Shown piece after piece: positions 18,946 through 28,063 of a stretch of DNA of 64,000 bases. Below the pieces are notes generated by a model. It had not been told where the DNA came from, searched no databases, and saw only the letters and a list, made by a program, of their open reading frames with translations. The translations under genes and the position numbers were made by a program. The first letter of the stretch is position 1, and each line of letters starts with the position of its first letter. Origin of the DNA: Roseofilum reptotaenium CS-1145 (GTDB lineage Bacteria > Cyanobacteriota > Cyanobacteriia > Cyanobacteriales > Desertifilaceae); the NCBI RefSeq assembly GCF_028330985.1, contig NZ_JAQMUE010000075.1, forward strand, positions 1-64,000, in the 5' to 3' direction.

Positions 18946-19293
18946 TTATAAACCCAGACAGTAGCGAACCGTCTCTTCAACTTCCAGCATTTTTGCAGAG
19001 GATAAACGACCTGTCGGTTGTTCTGGAAAGCGATCGCGATCGAGAGAACGGATTTGAAAACACAGAAAAACAGTTTCTAACGGAAGTCCACTCTCTTCTG
19101 GAGATACTCTAACATTGGTTGGGAAGTTACGAGTAATATTTTCTCCCTTTGTCCCCACAATTACAGTTACCACTAAAGGGAGTTGGTTAATATCGTCTAC
19201 AGAAAGGACTAAAACAGGTCTCTTTCCCGCTTGTTCCTTCCCTTGTACTGGGTTGAGATTAACCAAATAAATTTCCCCTCTATGAATGGTCAT
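18946..19293 (-). CDS. MazF/PemK-family endoribonuclease toxin
   Basis: 115 residues starting MTIHRGEIYLVNLNPVQGKE. The family hallmarks are the G(E/D)I(Y/W)xVxL start, KRPVLVLSVD, and the later L..TVFLCFQIRSLDRDR strand. MazF-type toxins cleave mRNA. ATG 19293 is preferred over 19314 because family members begin at this Met. It sits 2 bp after the stop codon of its antitoxin, so the pair is translationally coupled. A dead second copy lies at 20514-20667. Confidence 0.85.
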   Translation of the reverse strand: MTIHRGEIYLVNLNPVQGKEQAGKRPVLVLSVDDINQLPLVVTVIVGTKGENITRNFPTNVRVSPEESGLPLETVFLCFQIRSLDRDRFPEQPTGRLSSAKMLEVEETVRYCLGL

Positions 19294-19295
19294 CT

Positions 19296-19661
19296 TTAAG
19301 CTAAACCATCCCATTCAACTCCATTAAATTCGCGATCGATAGCGGCAAGCTCTTGTTGAATTTCCGGGTCATATGCCATGATCTCCAGTTGCTGTTGAAT
19401 CATCGCTTGATCGGAAAACTTACTGTCATTTTGCATCTGATATTGACCCAGGGTTTGATAGTCTCCCGTTCGGTAAGCCATTCTAGCTCCTTCGATTTCC
19501 TGAAGAACTGTTGGATCATCTTCTAATTGGTCTTCTTCTAACTGAGATATTTCGGTTTCTAGAAGATTGAAAAGTTTAACTTTTTCTTCAATTTCCAGGG
19601 CGGTAATCGCATTCACTAAGGAATCAAAGGGAATGTTTAATTGAATGCTTTGTTCTGTCAT
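19296..19661 (-). CDS. Antitoxin partner of MazF-like toxin
   Basis: 121 residues from ATG 19661 (MTEQSIQLNIPFDSLVNAIT). It is acidic and mainly helical, ending NGVEWDGLA, and lies directly upstream of mazF. The first segment (SLVNAITALEIEEKVKLFNLLE) resembles the antitoxins that precede PemK-type toxins in cyanobacteria. An upstream ATG at 19760 adds residues encoded by dispersed repeat sequence and is unlikely to be the start. Confidence 0.7.
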   Translation of the reverse strand: MTEQSIQLNIPFDSLVNAITALEIEEKVKLFNLLETEISQLEEDQLEDDPTVLQEIEGARMAYRTGDYQTLGQYQMQNDSKFSDQAMIQQQLEIMAYDPEIQQELAAIDREFNGVEWDGLA

Positions 19662-19768
19662 TTGAGAATTAATGAATTGCTCTTGCTTTATTATACATTG
19701 AAAATGAGAGGCGATCGCTTCGATCGCCTCTCCATCCGTGATCGCCTTCCATAACTTCATCCTCCATT

Positions 19769-19892
19769 CTATACCTCATTCTCTGGCCAATACTCGCTAT
19801 CCAAGGTTTCGGTGATCGCAAAGGGACACAGTTCTGGAAACTCATCCCTGTTCATTCCCGTTTCTAGAGCTGCGATCGGTTAAGGCTTCCAT
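19769..19892 (-). pseudogene. DUF29 remnant (both ends joined)
   Basis: On the minus strand this reads MEALTD, identical to the start of the DUF29 gene at 18884, then, in another frame, MNRDEFPELCPFAITETLDS followed by EYWPENEV and a stop. The latter is the usual DUF29 C-terminus (FPxxCPYxxxQxLDxxFxP). Almost the whole middle is deleted. Confidence 0.7.
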
Positions 19893-19934
19893 AACGCTTG
19901 TTCTGTTGCATTTTTGGCTACTCTAGCACAGGAT

Positions 19935-20002
19935 GAATGGTTATCTTTGAGCTAAACTATCCCATTCAAGTCCATTAAATTTCGAGATCGATAGCTGCAA
20001 GC
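19935..20002. repeat. Third copy of the mazF/antitoxin junction
   Basis: About 65 bp match 19284-19350 and 20660-20725 (GAATGGTYATCTTT, CCCATTCAA and GATCGATAGC blocks in the same order). It is a fragment of the toxin-antitoxin junction without coding capacity. Confidence 0.75.
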
Positions 20003-20102
20003 TCTTTCAGAATATTGCTGTGGGCTCGATTTATTGTAGCAAAACCTTCTGCATGGATGCGATCGCTCTTGATTAAGCTATTCTGAAGTGGCTTAAGTTA
20101 GC

Positions 20103-20191
20103 TCAAAACCGATTGATAAATTGATCGGGAGTAAGAATTTCTATAAAGCACTAATGACAATATTAGTATCGATCGCCAATCTATTCGTCAT
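20103..20191 (-). pseudogene. PIN-domain (VapC-like) toxin remnant
   Basis: From the ATG at 20191 the minus strand reads MTNRLAIDTNIVISAL and then a stop; shifted by one frame it continues EILTPDQFINRF and stop. The first is the catalytic N-terminus of PIN ribonucleases (DTN), the second their usual C-terminus. The middle of the gene is gone and the join is out of frame. The antitoxin gene just upstream is intact. Confidence 0.75.
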
Positions 20192-20219
20192 TGTCACCCG
20201 CTAAAATCTCTTGCAAAAT

Positions 20220-20408
20220 TTATGACGTTAAGCCTCTCTGTTGCGCTTTGTCAGAAATCTCCGCCATCACCTCAGTTAAGCTCTTGCTGTATAACTGCTC
20301 GCGCAAGAATAATTGAACGAGATCGCTTAATTGTTTTTGAATATCGGGATTCGCCCGTTCAAATGCTGCTTTTATCTCCGCATCAACTTCTAGGGTAATA
20401 CTAGCCAT
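20220..20408 (-). CDS. Antitoxin of a decayed PIN-toxin pair
   Basis: 62 residues (MASITLEVDAEIKAAFERAN, then a helical tail). A short ribbon-helix-helix-like or VapB-like antitoxin with the typical operon position ahead of a PIN toxin. Because the toxin at 20103-20191 is deleted, this is an orphan antitoxin. Confidence 0.6.
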   Translation of the reverse strand: MASITLEVDAEIKAAFERANPDIQKQLSDLVQLFLREQLYSKSLTEVMAEISDKAQQRGLTS

Positions 20409-20513
20409 AGTTTATTGAGTCAAGATGATATTGCCTAATGAAATCATCGCATAATATTATTGGCTTGTTAAATAGACTAAGTTTGCGATCGCACTAGCGA
20501 TGGGTCGCATTAT

Positions 20514-20765
20514 GTTCTCCCTTTGTCCCTACAATTATAGTTCCCACTCAAGGGAGTTGGTTAATATTGTCTACAGAAAGCACTAAAACAGGTCTCTTTC
20601 CGGCTTGTTCTTTCCCTTGTACTGGGTTGAGATTAACCAAATAAATTTCCCCTCTATGAATGGTCATCTTTGAGCCAAACCATCCCATTCAACTCCATTA
20701 AATTCGCGATCGATAGCTGTAAGTTGTTGTTGAATTTCTGAGTTATAAGCTACGATGCTCAGGTG
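20514..20765 (-). pseudogene. Duplicated mazF-antitoxin fragment
   Basis: This segment is a diverged copy of 19141-19385. It keeps the first part of mazF (ATG at 20667, same MTIHRGEIYLVNLNPVQGKE start) but codon 40 has become TGA (QLP-stop) and the rest of the toxin is missing. The C-terminal part of the antitoxin precedes it. It shows that the pair was duplicated and one copy died. Confidence 0.8.
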
Positions 20766-20881
20766 CTCTTGTAATGACATTGAGGTGGGTTTCCAGACAG
20801 AGCAAGATCGCGCCCTCGTTGGCATCTGCCTTTACAGTGCTTTACGATAGTGTTTTCCATATATGTATAGAGGCGATCGCC

Positions 20882-21226
20882 ATGAAACTCCAATTGAAAC
20901 AGCATTTATCTTTGCTCATCTTTAGTGGGGTATCTACCTTTGCTCTGCTCTATGGTTGTGCGTCATTATCCCAGCCTCAACCCTCTCAAGAAATGCTAAT
21001 GGACGTTGCGACAAATCTAGTTACCCAAAAATTCGTAAATTCCTCTTGCGAAGATTTATCACAAATAAAGTCTACCGATCCGAGTCAGGCTACAGGCCCG
21101 GAAGCTGCATTGCAAAAGAAAGCAATAGAAATGCTGCGGAACAATCCACAAGTGCGCGAAGAATTTATTAATCGTGTTGCTCCACAAATTGCTAATCGGA
21201 TGTTTGAATGCGAGCTGATTCCCTAG
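20882..21226 (+). CDS. Small lipoprotein
   Basis: 114 residues from ATG 20882. It has a signal sequence with a lipobox ending LLYGC (Cys about 27), then a polar, mostly helical domain (MLMDVATNLVTQKFVNSSCE, ending NRMFECELIP) with two further Cys that could form a disulfide. I do not recognise the family. An upstream in-frame start at 20774 would bury the signal peptide and is rejected. Confidence 0.65.
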   Translation: MKLQLKQHLSLLIFSGVSTFALLYGCASLSQPQPSQEMLMDVATNLVTQKFVNSSCEDLSQIKSTDPSQATGPEAALQKKAIEMLRNNPQVREEFINRVAPQIANRMFECELIP

Positions 21227-21377
21227 TTGGGGTAAAACCAGCGATCGCCCATTATTTTTGCTGAAGCCAAGGTTGAACATTTTGATCAAAATACTCTTCT
21301 GGGGGTTAATCTCAAGTCAGTATAATCAGCTACAATAAAAAGGCATTGATTATCCAGACTTGAGATTACCTATTACC

Positions 21378-21390
21378 AGCGCTTCGCGCT
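21378..21390. repeat. AGCGC-TTC-GCGCT palindrome copy
   Basis: Perfect 13-bp hairpin in the thiE leader, preceded by TTACCTATTACC, which resembles the heptamer family that accompanies this palindrome elsewhere. Confidence 0.6.
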
Positions 21391-21408
21391 ATATGGCAGG
21401 ATATCCTA

Positions 21409-22518
21409 ATGGTGAATCATCAAAACGGGGTAATGGCGGAGCTATACAACGGTCAAGTTATGGAAAAATCTGTTATCTATCGCATTTTAGATGCCAATCT
21501 AGACCGCGCCAGGGAAGGATTGCGGATTATTGAGGAATGGTGTCGGTTTGGGTTGAATAACCCAGATCTGACCCAGGAGTGTAAGCGGTTGCGCCAGGAG
21601 TTGGCCCAATGGCATACAGCAGAAATTCGGGCAGCTCGGAATACACCAGACGATCCGGGAACCCAGTTAACCCACGAACGGGAGGAGTATCGAGGAACGA
21701 TTCATCAGTTGCTCCAGGCCAATTTATGCCGGGTTGAGGAGGCACTGCGGGTTCTAGAGGAGTATGGCAAGCTCGAAGATCGGCAAATGGGCCGAGTGTG
21801 TAAGCAAATGCGCTACCGAGTGTATACTCTGGAGAGCCAATTAATGGCCTATAGTCGCCATCAGCAGCTTTTAGAGGCGCAATTGTATTTGGTGACTTCT
21901 CCAATGCCGGAGTTGTTGGAGGTGGCCGAAGCGGCTTTGCAAGGCGGGCTGAAACTGATTCAATATCGGGATAAGAATACAGAGGATGGGGAGCGTCTGG
22001 TTTTGGCTCAGAAGTTGCGGCAATTATGCGATCGCTATGGCGCTCTGTTCTTGATTAATGACCGCGTAGATTTGGCGTTGGCGGTCGATGCGGATGGGGT
22101 TCATTTGGGACAACAGGATCTCCCCATTGCTGTAGCGCGGGAAATTTTGGGGCCCCAGAAAATTATCGGCCGTTCGACGACGAACCCGGAAGAGATGAAA
22201 CGGGCGATCGCCGAAGGAGCAGATTATGTCGGTGTGGGGCCGGTGTTTGCGACTCCCACGAAGCCGAATAAGGCGGCTGCTGGCCATGAGTATGTGCGCT
22301 ATGCAGCCCAACATTGTCCCATTCCTTGGTTTGCGATCGGTGGCATCGATGTGAATAATTTTAATGAGGTGCTAGAGTCGGGCGCAAATCGCATTGCTGT
22401 CGTGCGAGCGATCATGGAAGCAGAACAACCCACACTGGTGACCCAATATTTCCTCTCCCAATTGATTCGGATGGAAACGATGAAAGCAATTCAAAAGCCT
22501 CAAGCAGTGAGGGGGTAG
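21409..22518 (+). CDS. thiE: Thiamine phosphate synthase with N-terminal cyanobacterial domain
   Basis: A 369-residue cytosolic enzyme that joins HMP-PP and thiazole phosphate to thiamine phosphate. Residues about 18-150 form an N-terminal helical domain (RILDANLDRAREGLRIIEEW) found in cyanobacterial ThiE. The ThiE barrel follows, with YRDKN, DRVDLALAVDADGVHLGQQD, IGRSTTNPEE and GVGPVFATPTK. No TPP riboswitch is visible in the 180-bp leader. Starts at 21433 and 21460 are alternatives. thiS follows after 9 bp. Confidence 0.93.
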   Translation: MVNHQNGVMAELYNGQVMEKSVIYRILDANLDRAREGLRIIEEWCRFGLNNPDLTQECKRLRQELAQWHTAEIRAARNTPDDPGTQLTHEREEYRGTIHQLLQANLCRVEEALRVLEEYGKLEDRQMGRVCKQMRYRVYTLESQLMAYSRHQQLLEAQLYLVTSPMPELLEVAEAALQGGLKLIQYRDKNTEDGERLVLAQKLRQLCDRYGALFLINDRVDLALAVDADGVHLGQQDLPIAVAREILGPQKIIGRSTTNPEEMKRAIAEGADYVGVGPVFATPTKPNKAAAGHEYVRYAAQHCPIPWFAIGGIDVNNFNEVLESGANRIAVVRAIMEAEQPTLVTQYFLSQLIRMETMKAIQKPQAVRG

Positions 22519-22527
22519 AGGTTGAAT

Positions 22528-22737
22528 ATGACAGACGTAACCTTACAGGTCAATGGGGAATCCCAAGCTTGTACTACAGGCATGAGTTTACCCCAGTTCT
22601 TAGAGTCCATAGACTTAAATCCGCGCTTGGTAGCTGTGGAATATAACGGCGAAATTCTCCATCGCCAGTTTTGGGATACCACTGAGATGAAAGAGGGCGA
22701 TCGCCTGGAAATCGTTACCATTGTGGGTGGAGGATAG
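22528..22737 (+). CDS. thiS: Thiamine sulfur carrier ThiS
   Basis: 69-residue ubiquitin-like carrier that donates sulfur for thiazole synthesis after C-terminal thiocarboxylation. It ends in the diagnostic VGGG (Gly-Gly). ATG 22528 is preferred over TTG 22522. Coupled to thiE, 9 bp apart. Confidence 0.93.
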   Translation: MTDVTLQVNGESQACTTGMSLPQFLESIDLNPRLVAVEYNGEILHRQFWDTTEMKEGDRLEIVTIVGGG

Positions 22738-22768
22738 GAAGATAGGGGGATGGAGTCCCCTTACTTCC

Positions 22769-24694
22769 TCAACTCCTGCCAACCAATTCAGTAACTGTGG
22801 CACCCCGTAGGCGCTCGCATTCTTTTTCTCGTTGCTTATTATAAACTAACTGCTCCGTAAAATATTCATAACCTCGCTGATCGAGTTTAGGATCGATCTT
22901 AGCCAGGCGCTCGGCAGCGTAACTTCTGCGCTTACTACACAAAATTTGCTCTAAAGTTAAGGCGGCTTTGTTAATCGATAAAATGGGTTTTTGAATATCA
23001 CGAATATGCTTTTCTTGCAAATAAAGTAAGGGATGAAATTGAGTACTATAATTGGGAAATTGCCCGACTCCATCTTGCAGTTTAGAGACTAAATCCGAAG
23101 AATCTACAGGTAGGCTTTCCCGTAAACTTTCAATTTGCGACCAGAGAAACCGATGGGGGGCACATTGGAAGAGGAGATTGCGATCGCCCATAATCTGCAA
23201 AAAATACTCTCTTGCCTCGGGTGCATGAAGATAAATGCGTAAAATCAGGCTCTCTGTCTCAAACAGCAAGCGGTCTTCTGGGGTAATCTTGACCTCAATT
23301 TTGGGAATTTTGGGAGGGGTCTTGGTTTTGGGGGTGCGCCGCAGGCGTTGTATCTGTTTGACTAAGTCTTCGGCAATGAACTTGAGGCGATCGCTATTTC
23401 CTTGACTAAGATATTCGGCACAGAGATTAATGTAGTAGGTGCGCGTGGTTGGATCTTCAATTTTACTCAGGAGTTTCACCCATTCTTGAGCAACCTGTTG
23501 AAAGCGATCGGCCGCTTTGAGGTCTTTTCCCTTTAAGGCTTGTTCAATTTTCCAATCGAGCCATAAAGGAGCTTGTTGGACTAAGTCTAAATAGGGTTCT
23601 GGACTCCCGGCTGATTTCAGGAATTCATCGGCATCCTTGCCTTGGGGAAGATTCAGGATTCTCAGTTGAATTTGGCCTTGATAAACCAAATCGGAAATTT
23701 CAGAAATCGCCCGCTCTGTCGCGGTGGTTCCAGCTTGGTCGGCATCAAAATTAAGGAGAATCGATTTAGAGGGTGTATAGCGCACCAGTTTCTTTACTTG
23801 AGAAGCACTTAAGGCCGTTCCCAGAGAGGCGACCACTTCGGAAATACCGGTGGCATGGAGGGCGATCGCATCAAAATAACCCTCAACTACGATCGCCCGA
23901 TCCTGCTTAGAAATGGCTTTTTTGGCCCGATCTAAGCCAAATAATAGATTGCCCTTATCAAAAATGGGCGTTTCTGGAGAGTTGAGATACTTGGGTTGTG
24001 CTTCGCCGAGCGATCGCCCCCCAAACCCCACCACCCGTCCCTGAACATCGCTAATGGGAATCATCAGGCGATCGCGAAAGCGGTCATAATAACTCGCTCC
24101 TGACTTACGCTCGATCGCCAACCCCGCTTGCTCCACAACCTTCACCGAATAGCCCTTAACCTCCACCAAATAGCGATATAAGGTCTGCCATCCAGCCGGT
24201 GCATATCCCAACCCAAACCCCTGGATCGTCTCCTCAGATAAGCCTCGCTGCTCCTTCAGATAGGACATTGCCTCCTGTGCTTCCGGTTGATGGAGGGCAT
24301 GTTGGAAAAAACTAGCGGCGATCGCCACCACCTCATACAATTGTTCCTGAAGTGATAACTGGCGTTGAAACTCTTCCCGTTCCTCAACATCCAACGTGCG
24401 GATCGGCACTTCATAGCGCCGCGCCAGATCCAGCACCACCTCCGAAAACGAGCTATTATCCAACTGTTTCAGAAAACTAATCGCATTTCCCCCCGTTCCA
24501 CAGCCAAAGCAATAAAACATCTGCTTCGTGGGACTGACGGTAAAACTAGGACTTTTTTCCTCATGGAATGGACATAACCCCACAAACTCCCGTCCTTTCT
24601 TCTTCAGAACCACCCGTTCCGAGATCACCTCAACAATATCAACTCGTTGTTTAATCTCTTCGATCGTATCTGGATGGAGTCTTGGGGTACTCAT
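22769..24694 (-). CDS. dnaG: DNA primase
   Basis: 641 residues from ATG 24694. Zinc-binding N-terminus (CPFHEEKSPSF and YCFGCGTGG), TOPRIM catalytic core (VVEGYFDAIAL, LNFDADQAG), and a C-terminal DnaB-interacting helical region. Makes RNA primers at the replication fork. The TTG at 24709 would add five residues and is unlikely. Converges with thiS and is divergent from the amidase gene. Confidence 0.95.
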   Translation of the reverse strand: MSTPRLHPDTIEEIKQRVDIVEVISERVVLKKKGREFVGLCPFHEEKSPSFTVSPTKQMFYCFGCGTGGNAISFLKQLDNSSFSEVVLDLARRYEVPIRTLDVEEREEFQRQLSLQEQLYEVVAIAASFFQHALHQPEAQEAMSYLKEQRGLSEETIQGFGLGYAPAGWQTLYRYLVEVKGYSVKVVEQAGLAIERKSGASYYDRFRDRLMIPISDVQGRVVGFGGRSLGEAQPKYLNSPETPIFDKGNLLFGLDRAKKAISKQDRAIVVEGYFDAIALHATGISEVVASLGTALSASQVKKLVRYTPSKSILLNFDADQAGTTATERAISEISDLVYQGQIQLRILNLPQGKDADEFLKSAGSPEPYLDLVQQAPLWLDWKIEQALKGKDLKAADRFQQVAQEWVKLLSKIEDPTTRTYYINLCAEYLSQGNSDRLKFIAEDLVKQIQRLRRTPKTKTPPKIPKIEVKITPEDRLLFETESLILRIYLHAPEAREYFLQIMGDRNLLFQCAPHRFLWSQIESLRESLPVDSSDLVSKLQDGVGQFPNYSTQFHPLLYLQEKHIRDIQKPILSINKAALTLEQILCSKRRSYAAERLAKIDPKLDQRGYEYFTEQLVYNKQREKECERLRGATVTELVGRS

Positions 24695-24753
24695 GGCTGG
24701 CAAAACCAACGATAATATTCACAGTTTAGTGGCAATAGAGAACGTAAAGGATT

Positions 24754-26127
24754 ATGGGAAGAATCTTTCTATCTGCGGGTCATGGAGGATTTGAAAACGG
24801 AATGCGCGATCCAGGGGCGATCGCCGGAGGAACCACGGAAGCGCGGGAGATGATCCAACTGCGAGATTTAGTCGTGGCCGAATTGCGATCGCGCAATCTC
24901 GAAGTTCTCAGCGTTCCCGATGACCTCAGCGAGGCGCAAACCATTACTTGGATCAATAGTCGCGCTCGCTCTGGAGATATTGCTCTCGAAATCCATGCTA
25001 ACGCCTTTTATAATCCTTCCGTTCGTGGAGCCAGCGTCTTTTACATCGCCAATAACGAAGAACGCCGGGCCCATGCCGAATTAATGCTCTTAGCTCTGTT
25101 GCGTCGCGTTCCCCAACTCCCCACCAGAGGCGCGAAACCCGATAGTAATAGTGGTTTAGGTAGACTCGCTTTTATTCGTAATATTTATATTCCCTCACTG
25201 TTCATGGAAGTTGGGTTAATTACCAACCCAGAAGACCGCGCTCTCCTGCAAAATCGTCGCCGGGATATGGCCTTGGGAATCGCCGATGGCCTATCGGCTT
25301 GGAACCGTGGGGTTAATCCTTCTCCGAGTCCTGCGCCCAGTCCTTCACCCACTCCGTCATCCCCAACCTATCCCCCCATCAACATTAATATCAATGGTCA
25401 AATTTACGGGGAAGAAGGCATGATTATTAACGGAAACTCCTATATTCCCATTGATCTAGTTGACCAATTAGGCATTGATTTAAGCCAGGACCCCGATGTA
25501 CGCCGGATTAATTATCGCAACATTGTTTATATTAAGGCGATCGAGCTACGAGACTATAACATTTCTGTAAGCTGGGAAAACGCAACTCGGACTGTCGTTT
25601 TGCGATCGATTTTGAAGCTCTGTCCGGGTGAGCTAGACCGGATTATGGGCCACGGTAAAACCACTGAAGTTCAACTGATGATGTTCCTCAAGGCTAATGA
25701 TGAAAAAGGACTCCAACAATTTCCCGATCTGCCTCGTCTCTATCGAGAGGAAGGAAGCATTGAAGGAGTCAATTATGATATTGCCTTTGCCCAAATGTGT
25801 TTAGAAACTGGGTTCTTAAGATTTGGCGGAGAAATTCAACCCAATCAGAATAATTTTGCTGGTTTAGGGGATGTGGGGGGGAATGCTGCGGGTGCATCCT
25901 TTCCTAGCGCTCGGATCGGTGTAAGGGCACAAATTCAACAACTCAAAGCCTACGCGAGTACGGAACCTTTAGTCCAAGAATTAGTGGCTCCCCGATTTCG
26001 ATTTGTTACCCGTGGTATTGCTCCTTTGATTGGTCAACTCAGTGGCCGTTGGTCGGCTGATCCCCAATATGGACAGAGAATCCTAGCCATTTTGCGTCGG
26101 TTGTATGAATCCGCTGGTTTGATTTAA
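24754..26127 (+). CDS. N-acetylmuramoyl-L-alanine amidase with C-terminal glucosaminidase domain
   Basis: A 457-residue cell-wall hydrolase. Residues 1-185 are an Amidase_3 domain with zinc ligands in SAGHGG, in the early Glu-rich loop (TTEARE) and in EIHAN, and the catalytic Glu in FMEVGLITNPEDR. A Pro/Ser linker (about 190-208) leads to a small beta domain like the copper-amine-oxidase N domain (about 210-285). The last 150 residues resemble a glucosaminidase (AFAQMCLETGFLRF, NNFAGLG). No signal peptide is visible at the ATG 24754, so export would need a non-classical route or an upstream start. A two-activity architecture for septum or heterochain wall remodelling is plausible. Confidence 0.85.
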   Translation: MGRIFLSAGHGGFENGMRDPGAIAGGTTEAREMIQLRDLVVAELRSRNLEVLSVPDDLSEAQTITWINSRARSGDIALEIHANAFYNPSVRGASVFYIANNEERRAHAELMLLALLRRVPQLPTRGAKPDSNSGLGRLAFIRNIYIPSLFMEVGLITNPEDRALLQNRRRDMALGIADGLSAWNRGVNPSPSPAPSPSPTPSSPTYPPINININGQIYGEEGMIINGNSYIPIDLVDQLGIDLSQDPDVRRINYRNIVYIKAIELRDYNISVSWENATRTVVLRSILKLCPGELDRIMGHGKTTEVQLMMFLKANDEKGLQQFPDLPRLYREEGSIEGVNYDIAFAQMCLETGFLRFGGEIQPNQNNFAGLGDVGGNAAGASFPSARIGVRAQIQQLKAYASTEPLVQELVAPRFRFVTRGIAPLIGQLSGRWSADPQYGQRILAILRRLYESAGLI

Positions 26128-26400
26128 ATCACAGACAAAAATAAATTAATTACGTAGAATCCTAGGGGGTTTTCACAAATATTTCAGGAAGATTAAGAAT
26201 ACATAAACAAATACGGAGATACCGCAATGAATCACGATAATTGAATCATTCAAGGGATCGTAACACTTGGATTAAGTATTGGATTAAATAGTAGTGAATA
26301 ACACAATTTTCACAAAGTTAAATTGCTAAAATAACACAAAAATTAACAATCTGTAAGATTGCTCAATCCAGGTGCAACATAACTCAATAGAGGTATAAAC

Positions 26401-26748
26401 ATGTTAAGTATTGAAGACAAAAAAAAACTAGAAATTCTTGGGTGTAAATTTAAAGCATCTAAAGCGCCCTATCACATGATGATCGACAGTTTGCTCAGTC
26501 CAGATACAACATTGCTGTATATGGCTTGCTTACATGATGATGGTCACATAACCGAAGATGAAAGATCGCTCTTAGATTGGTTTAAGCGGTTTTCGGTACA
26601 ATCGGCTGAATTATCTCTTTCAGATCAAAGAGAAATGATCAATGCTGCTTTCCATGGTTATTATTCCTACCGCTATCAAGGACAGAAAACTAAAGCAGTC
26701 AGTTTAGAAGCAGCAGAAGTAGAATCTAATCAATCTTCTGTGGCTTAA
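26401..26748 (+). CDS. Hypothetical small protein (115 aa)
   Basis: Soluble, helical, with His and Met clusters (YHMMIDSLL, YMACLHDDGHITEDERSLLD). Not recognised. It is preceded by a 270-bp AT-rich leader without ORFs and by an AGAGG ribosome site. A palindromic repeat follows its stop codon. Confidence 0.55.
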   Translation: MLSIEDKKKLEILGCKFKASKAPYHMMIDSLLSPDTTLLYMACLHDDGHITEDERSLLDWFKRFSVQSAELSLSDQREMINAAFHGYYSYRYQGQKTKAVSLEAAEVESNQSSVA

Positions 26749-26752
26749 CTCT

Positions 26753-26765
26753 AGTGCTTCGCGCT
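26753..26765. repeat. AGTGC-TTC-GCGCT palindrome copy
   Basis: Hairpin copy followed at once by AGGGAATAGGGAATAGG, the A-rich form of the heptamer repeat. Confidence 0.6.
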
Positions 26766-26854
26766 AGGGAATAGGGAATAGGTTATTTCCCAGGGTTTCT
26801 GTGTCTTTGCATCTCCACGTCTCCACGTCTTTGATCCCTACATCTTTCGTTCCC

Positions 26855-28036
26855 CTAGCGGACAACTCGCCAGAGGAGTAGAACCCCTACACTGAAGGCG
26901 GATAGGGTGGGTAACCATCCAGCTATGACGGTAGGCATCGCTCCGCTTAAGCCGAGAGCATCACCCACAGACATCAGGAGATAGTAGCTAAAGATAATTA
27001 AAACGCTTATGCCAAAACCGGTGGCTCGTCCGGCTGTGCGTTGGGGACGAGTCCCTAGGGCAGCTCCCATTAAGCCAAAGGCAATACAGGCAAAAGGAAT
27101 GGCGAAACGCTGTTGAATGCGGATTTGCAGTTTGCGAATTTGCTTTTGATCGCCACTCGTTTTAACAATTTCTAGGTAGTTGAGGGATTGGGCAATGTTC
27201 ATTTCTTCATAGTTTGTCCCAATGGAAGCGAGATCGAGGGGAGCGCGGGGAAGTTTGAGTTGTTGGCGATCGAATTTGACGATATTTTTGAAGGAGCCGG
27301 ATTGATCGACGACGTAGATCGTGCCGTTGAAGAAGTCCCAGGTACTTTCATCTTGGTTCCAGGAGGCGGCTTCGGAGATGATGATTTGTTTAAATTGGGA
27401 TTGGGATCGATCGAGGATAGTCAGTCCTTTCATTTCTTTGCCGTCGAAAAATTCGGCATAGAATAGGCGGGTTAAAACACGTACTCTTTTCCCATCAGCG
27501 AGTTCTTTGCGCTGGTATTCGGGATAAAAGATGTTCATCGCCTCTTGTAGAGGCGTTTCTTGTTTGAGCGCTCGCTCTAGGGTGAGGGTGGCTTCTCGTT
27601 TGGCAGCAGGAACAACGAGTTCATTGAAGGTGAAGGTAATACCCGTGAGAAAGATACTAAAGATGAGGGTGGGAAGAAGGAGACGGTAGAGGCTTACCCC
27701 ACAACTGCGCAAGGCGATCAGCTCGCTGTCGCTGGAGAGGCGACTGTAGGCGATGATGCATCCGAGAAGGAGGGCAGTCGGGATGGCGAAGGAGATGAAG
27801 TAGGGCAGTTGGAGAAAAAAGACTTTGAGGGCGATCGCCACGGGGAGTCCGGCTTCACTCACTTGGCGGACGAGATCGAAGACAGTACCGATCGCCACTC
27901 CTACGGAAGTAAAGGCTCCGAGTCCAAAGAGAAACGGGGAAATCAGTTCCTGGATCAGATACCGATCCATAACGGAAACGAGGGAAAATTTGGGGCGTTG
28001 GAGTTTGATGTCTTCCTGAGAAACGCTTGAAGTCAT
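26855..28036 (-). CDS. LptF/LptG-family permease
   Basis: A 393-residue inner-membrane permease of the YjgP/YjgQ family, with six membrane helices (three before and three after a periplasmic beta-jellyroll at about 150-290). It starts MTSSVSQEDIKLQRPKFSLV and then MDRYLIQELISPFLFG. Works with the LptB ATPase next door to extract lipopolysaccharide and pass it to LptA. Cyanobacteria often have one such permease gene, presumably acting as homodimer. Confidence 0.9.
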   Translation of the reverse strand: MTSSVSQEDIKLQRPKFSLVSVMDRYLIQELISPFLFGLGAFTSVGVAIGTVFDLVRQVSEAGLPVAIALKVFFLQLPYFISFAIPTALLLGCIIAYSRLSSDSELIALRSCGVSLYRLLLPTLIFSIFLTGITFTFNELVVPAAKREATLTLERALKQETPLQEAMNIFYPEYQRKELADGKRVRVLTRLFYAEFFDGKEMKGLTILDRSQSQFKQIIISEAASWNQDESTWDFFNGTIYVVDQSGSFKNIVKFDRQQLKLPRAPLDLASIGTNYEEMNIAQSLNYLEIVKTSGDQKQIRKLQIRIQQRFAIPFACIAFGLMGAALGTRPQRTAGRATGFGISVLIIFSYYLLMSVGDALGLSGAMPTVIAGWLPTLSAFSVGVLLLWRVVR

Positions 28037-28063
28037 ATAGGCGGTTAGGAGTTAAGGATGAGG

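Noticed and set aside
21230-21408. TPP riboswitch in the thiE leader
   Set aside because: The conserved CTGAGA and ACCTGA elements of the thi-box are absent.
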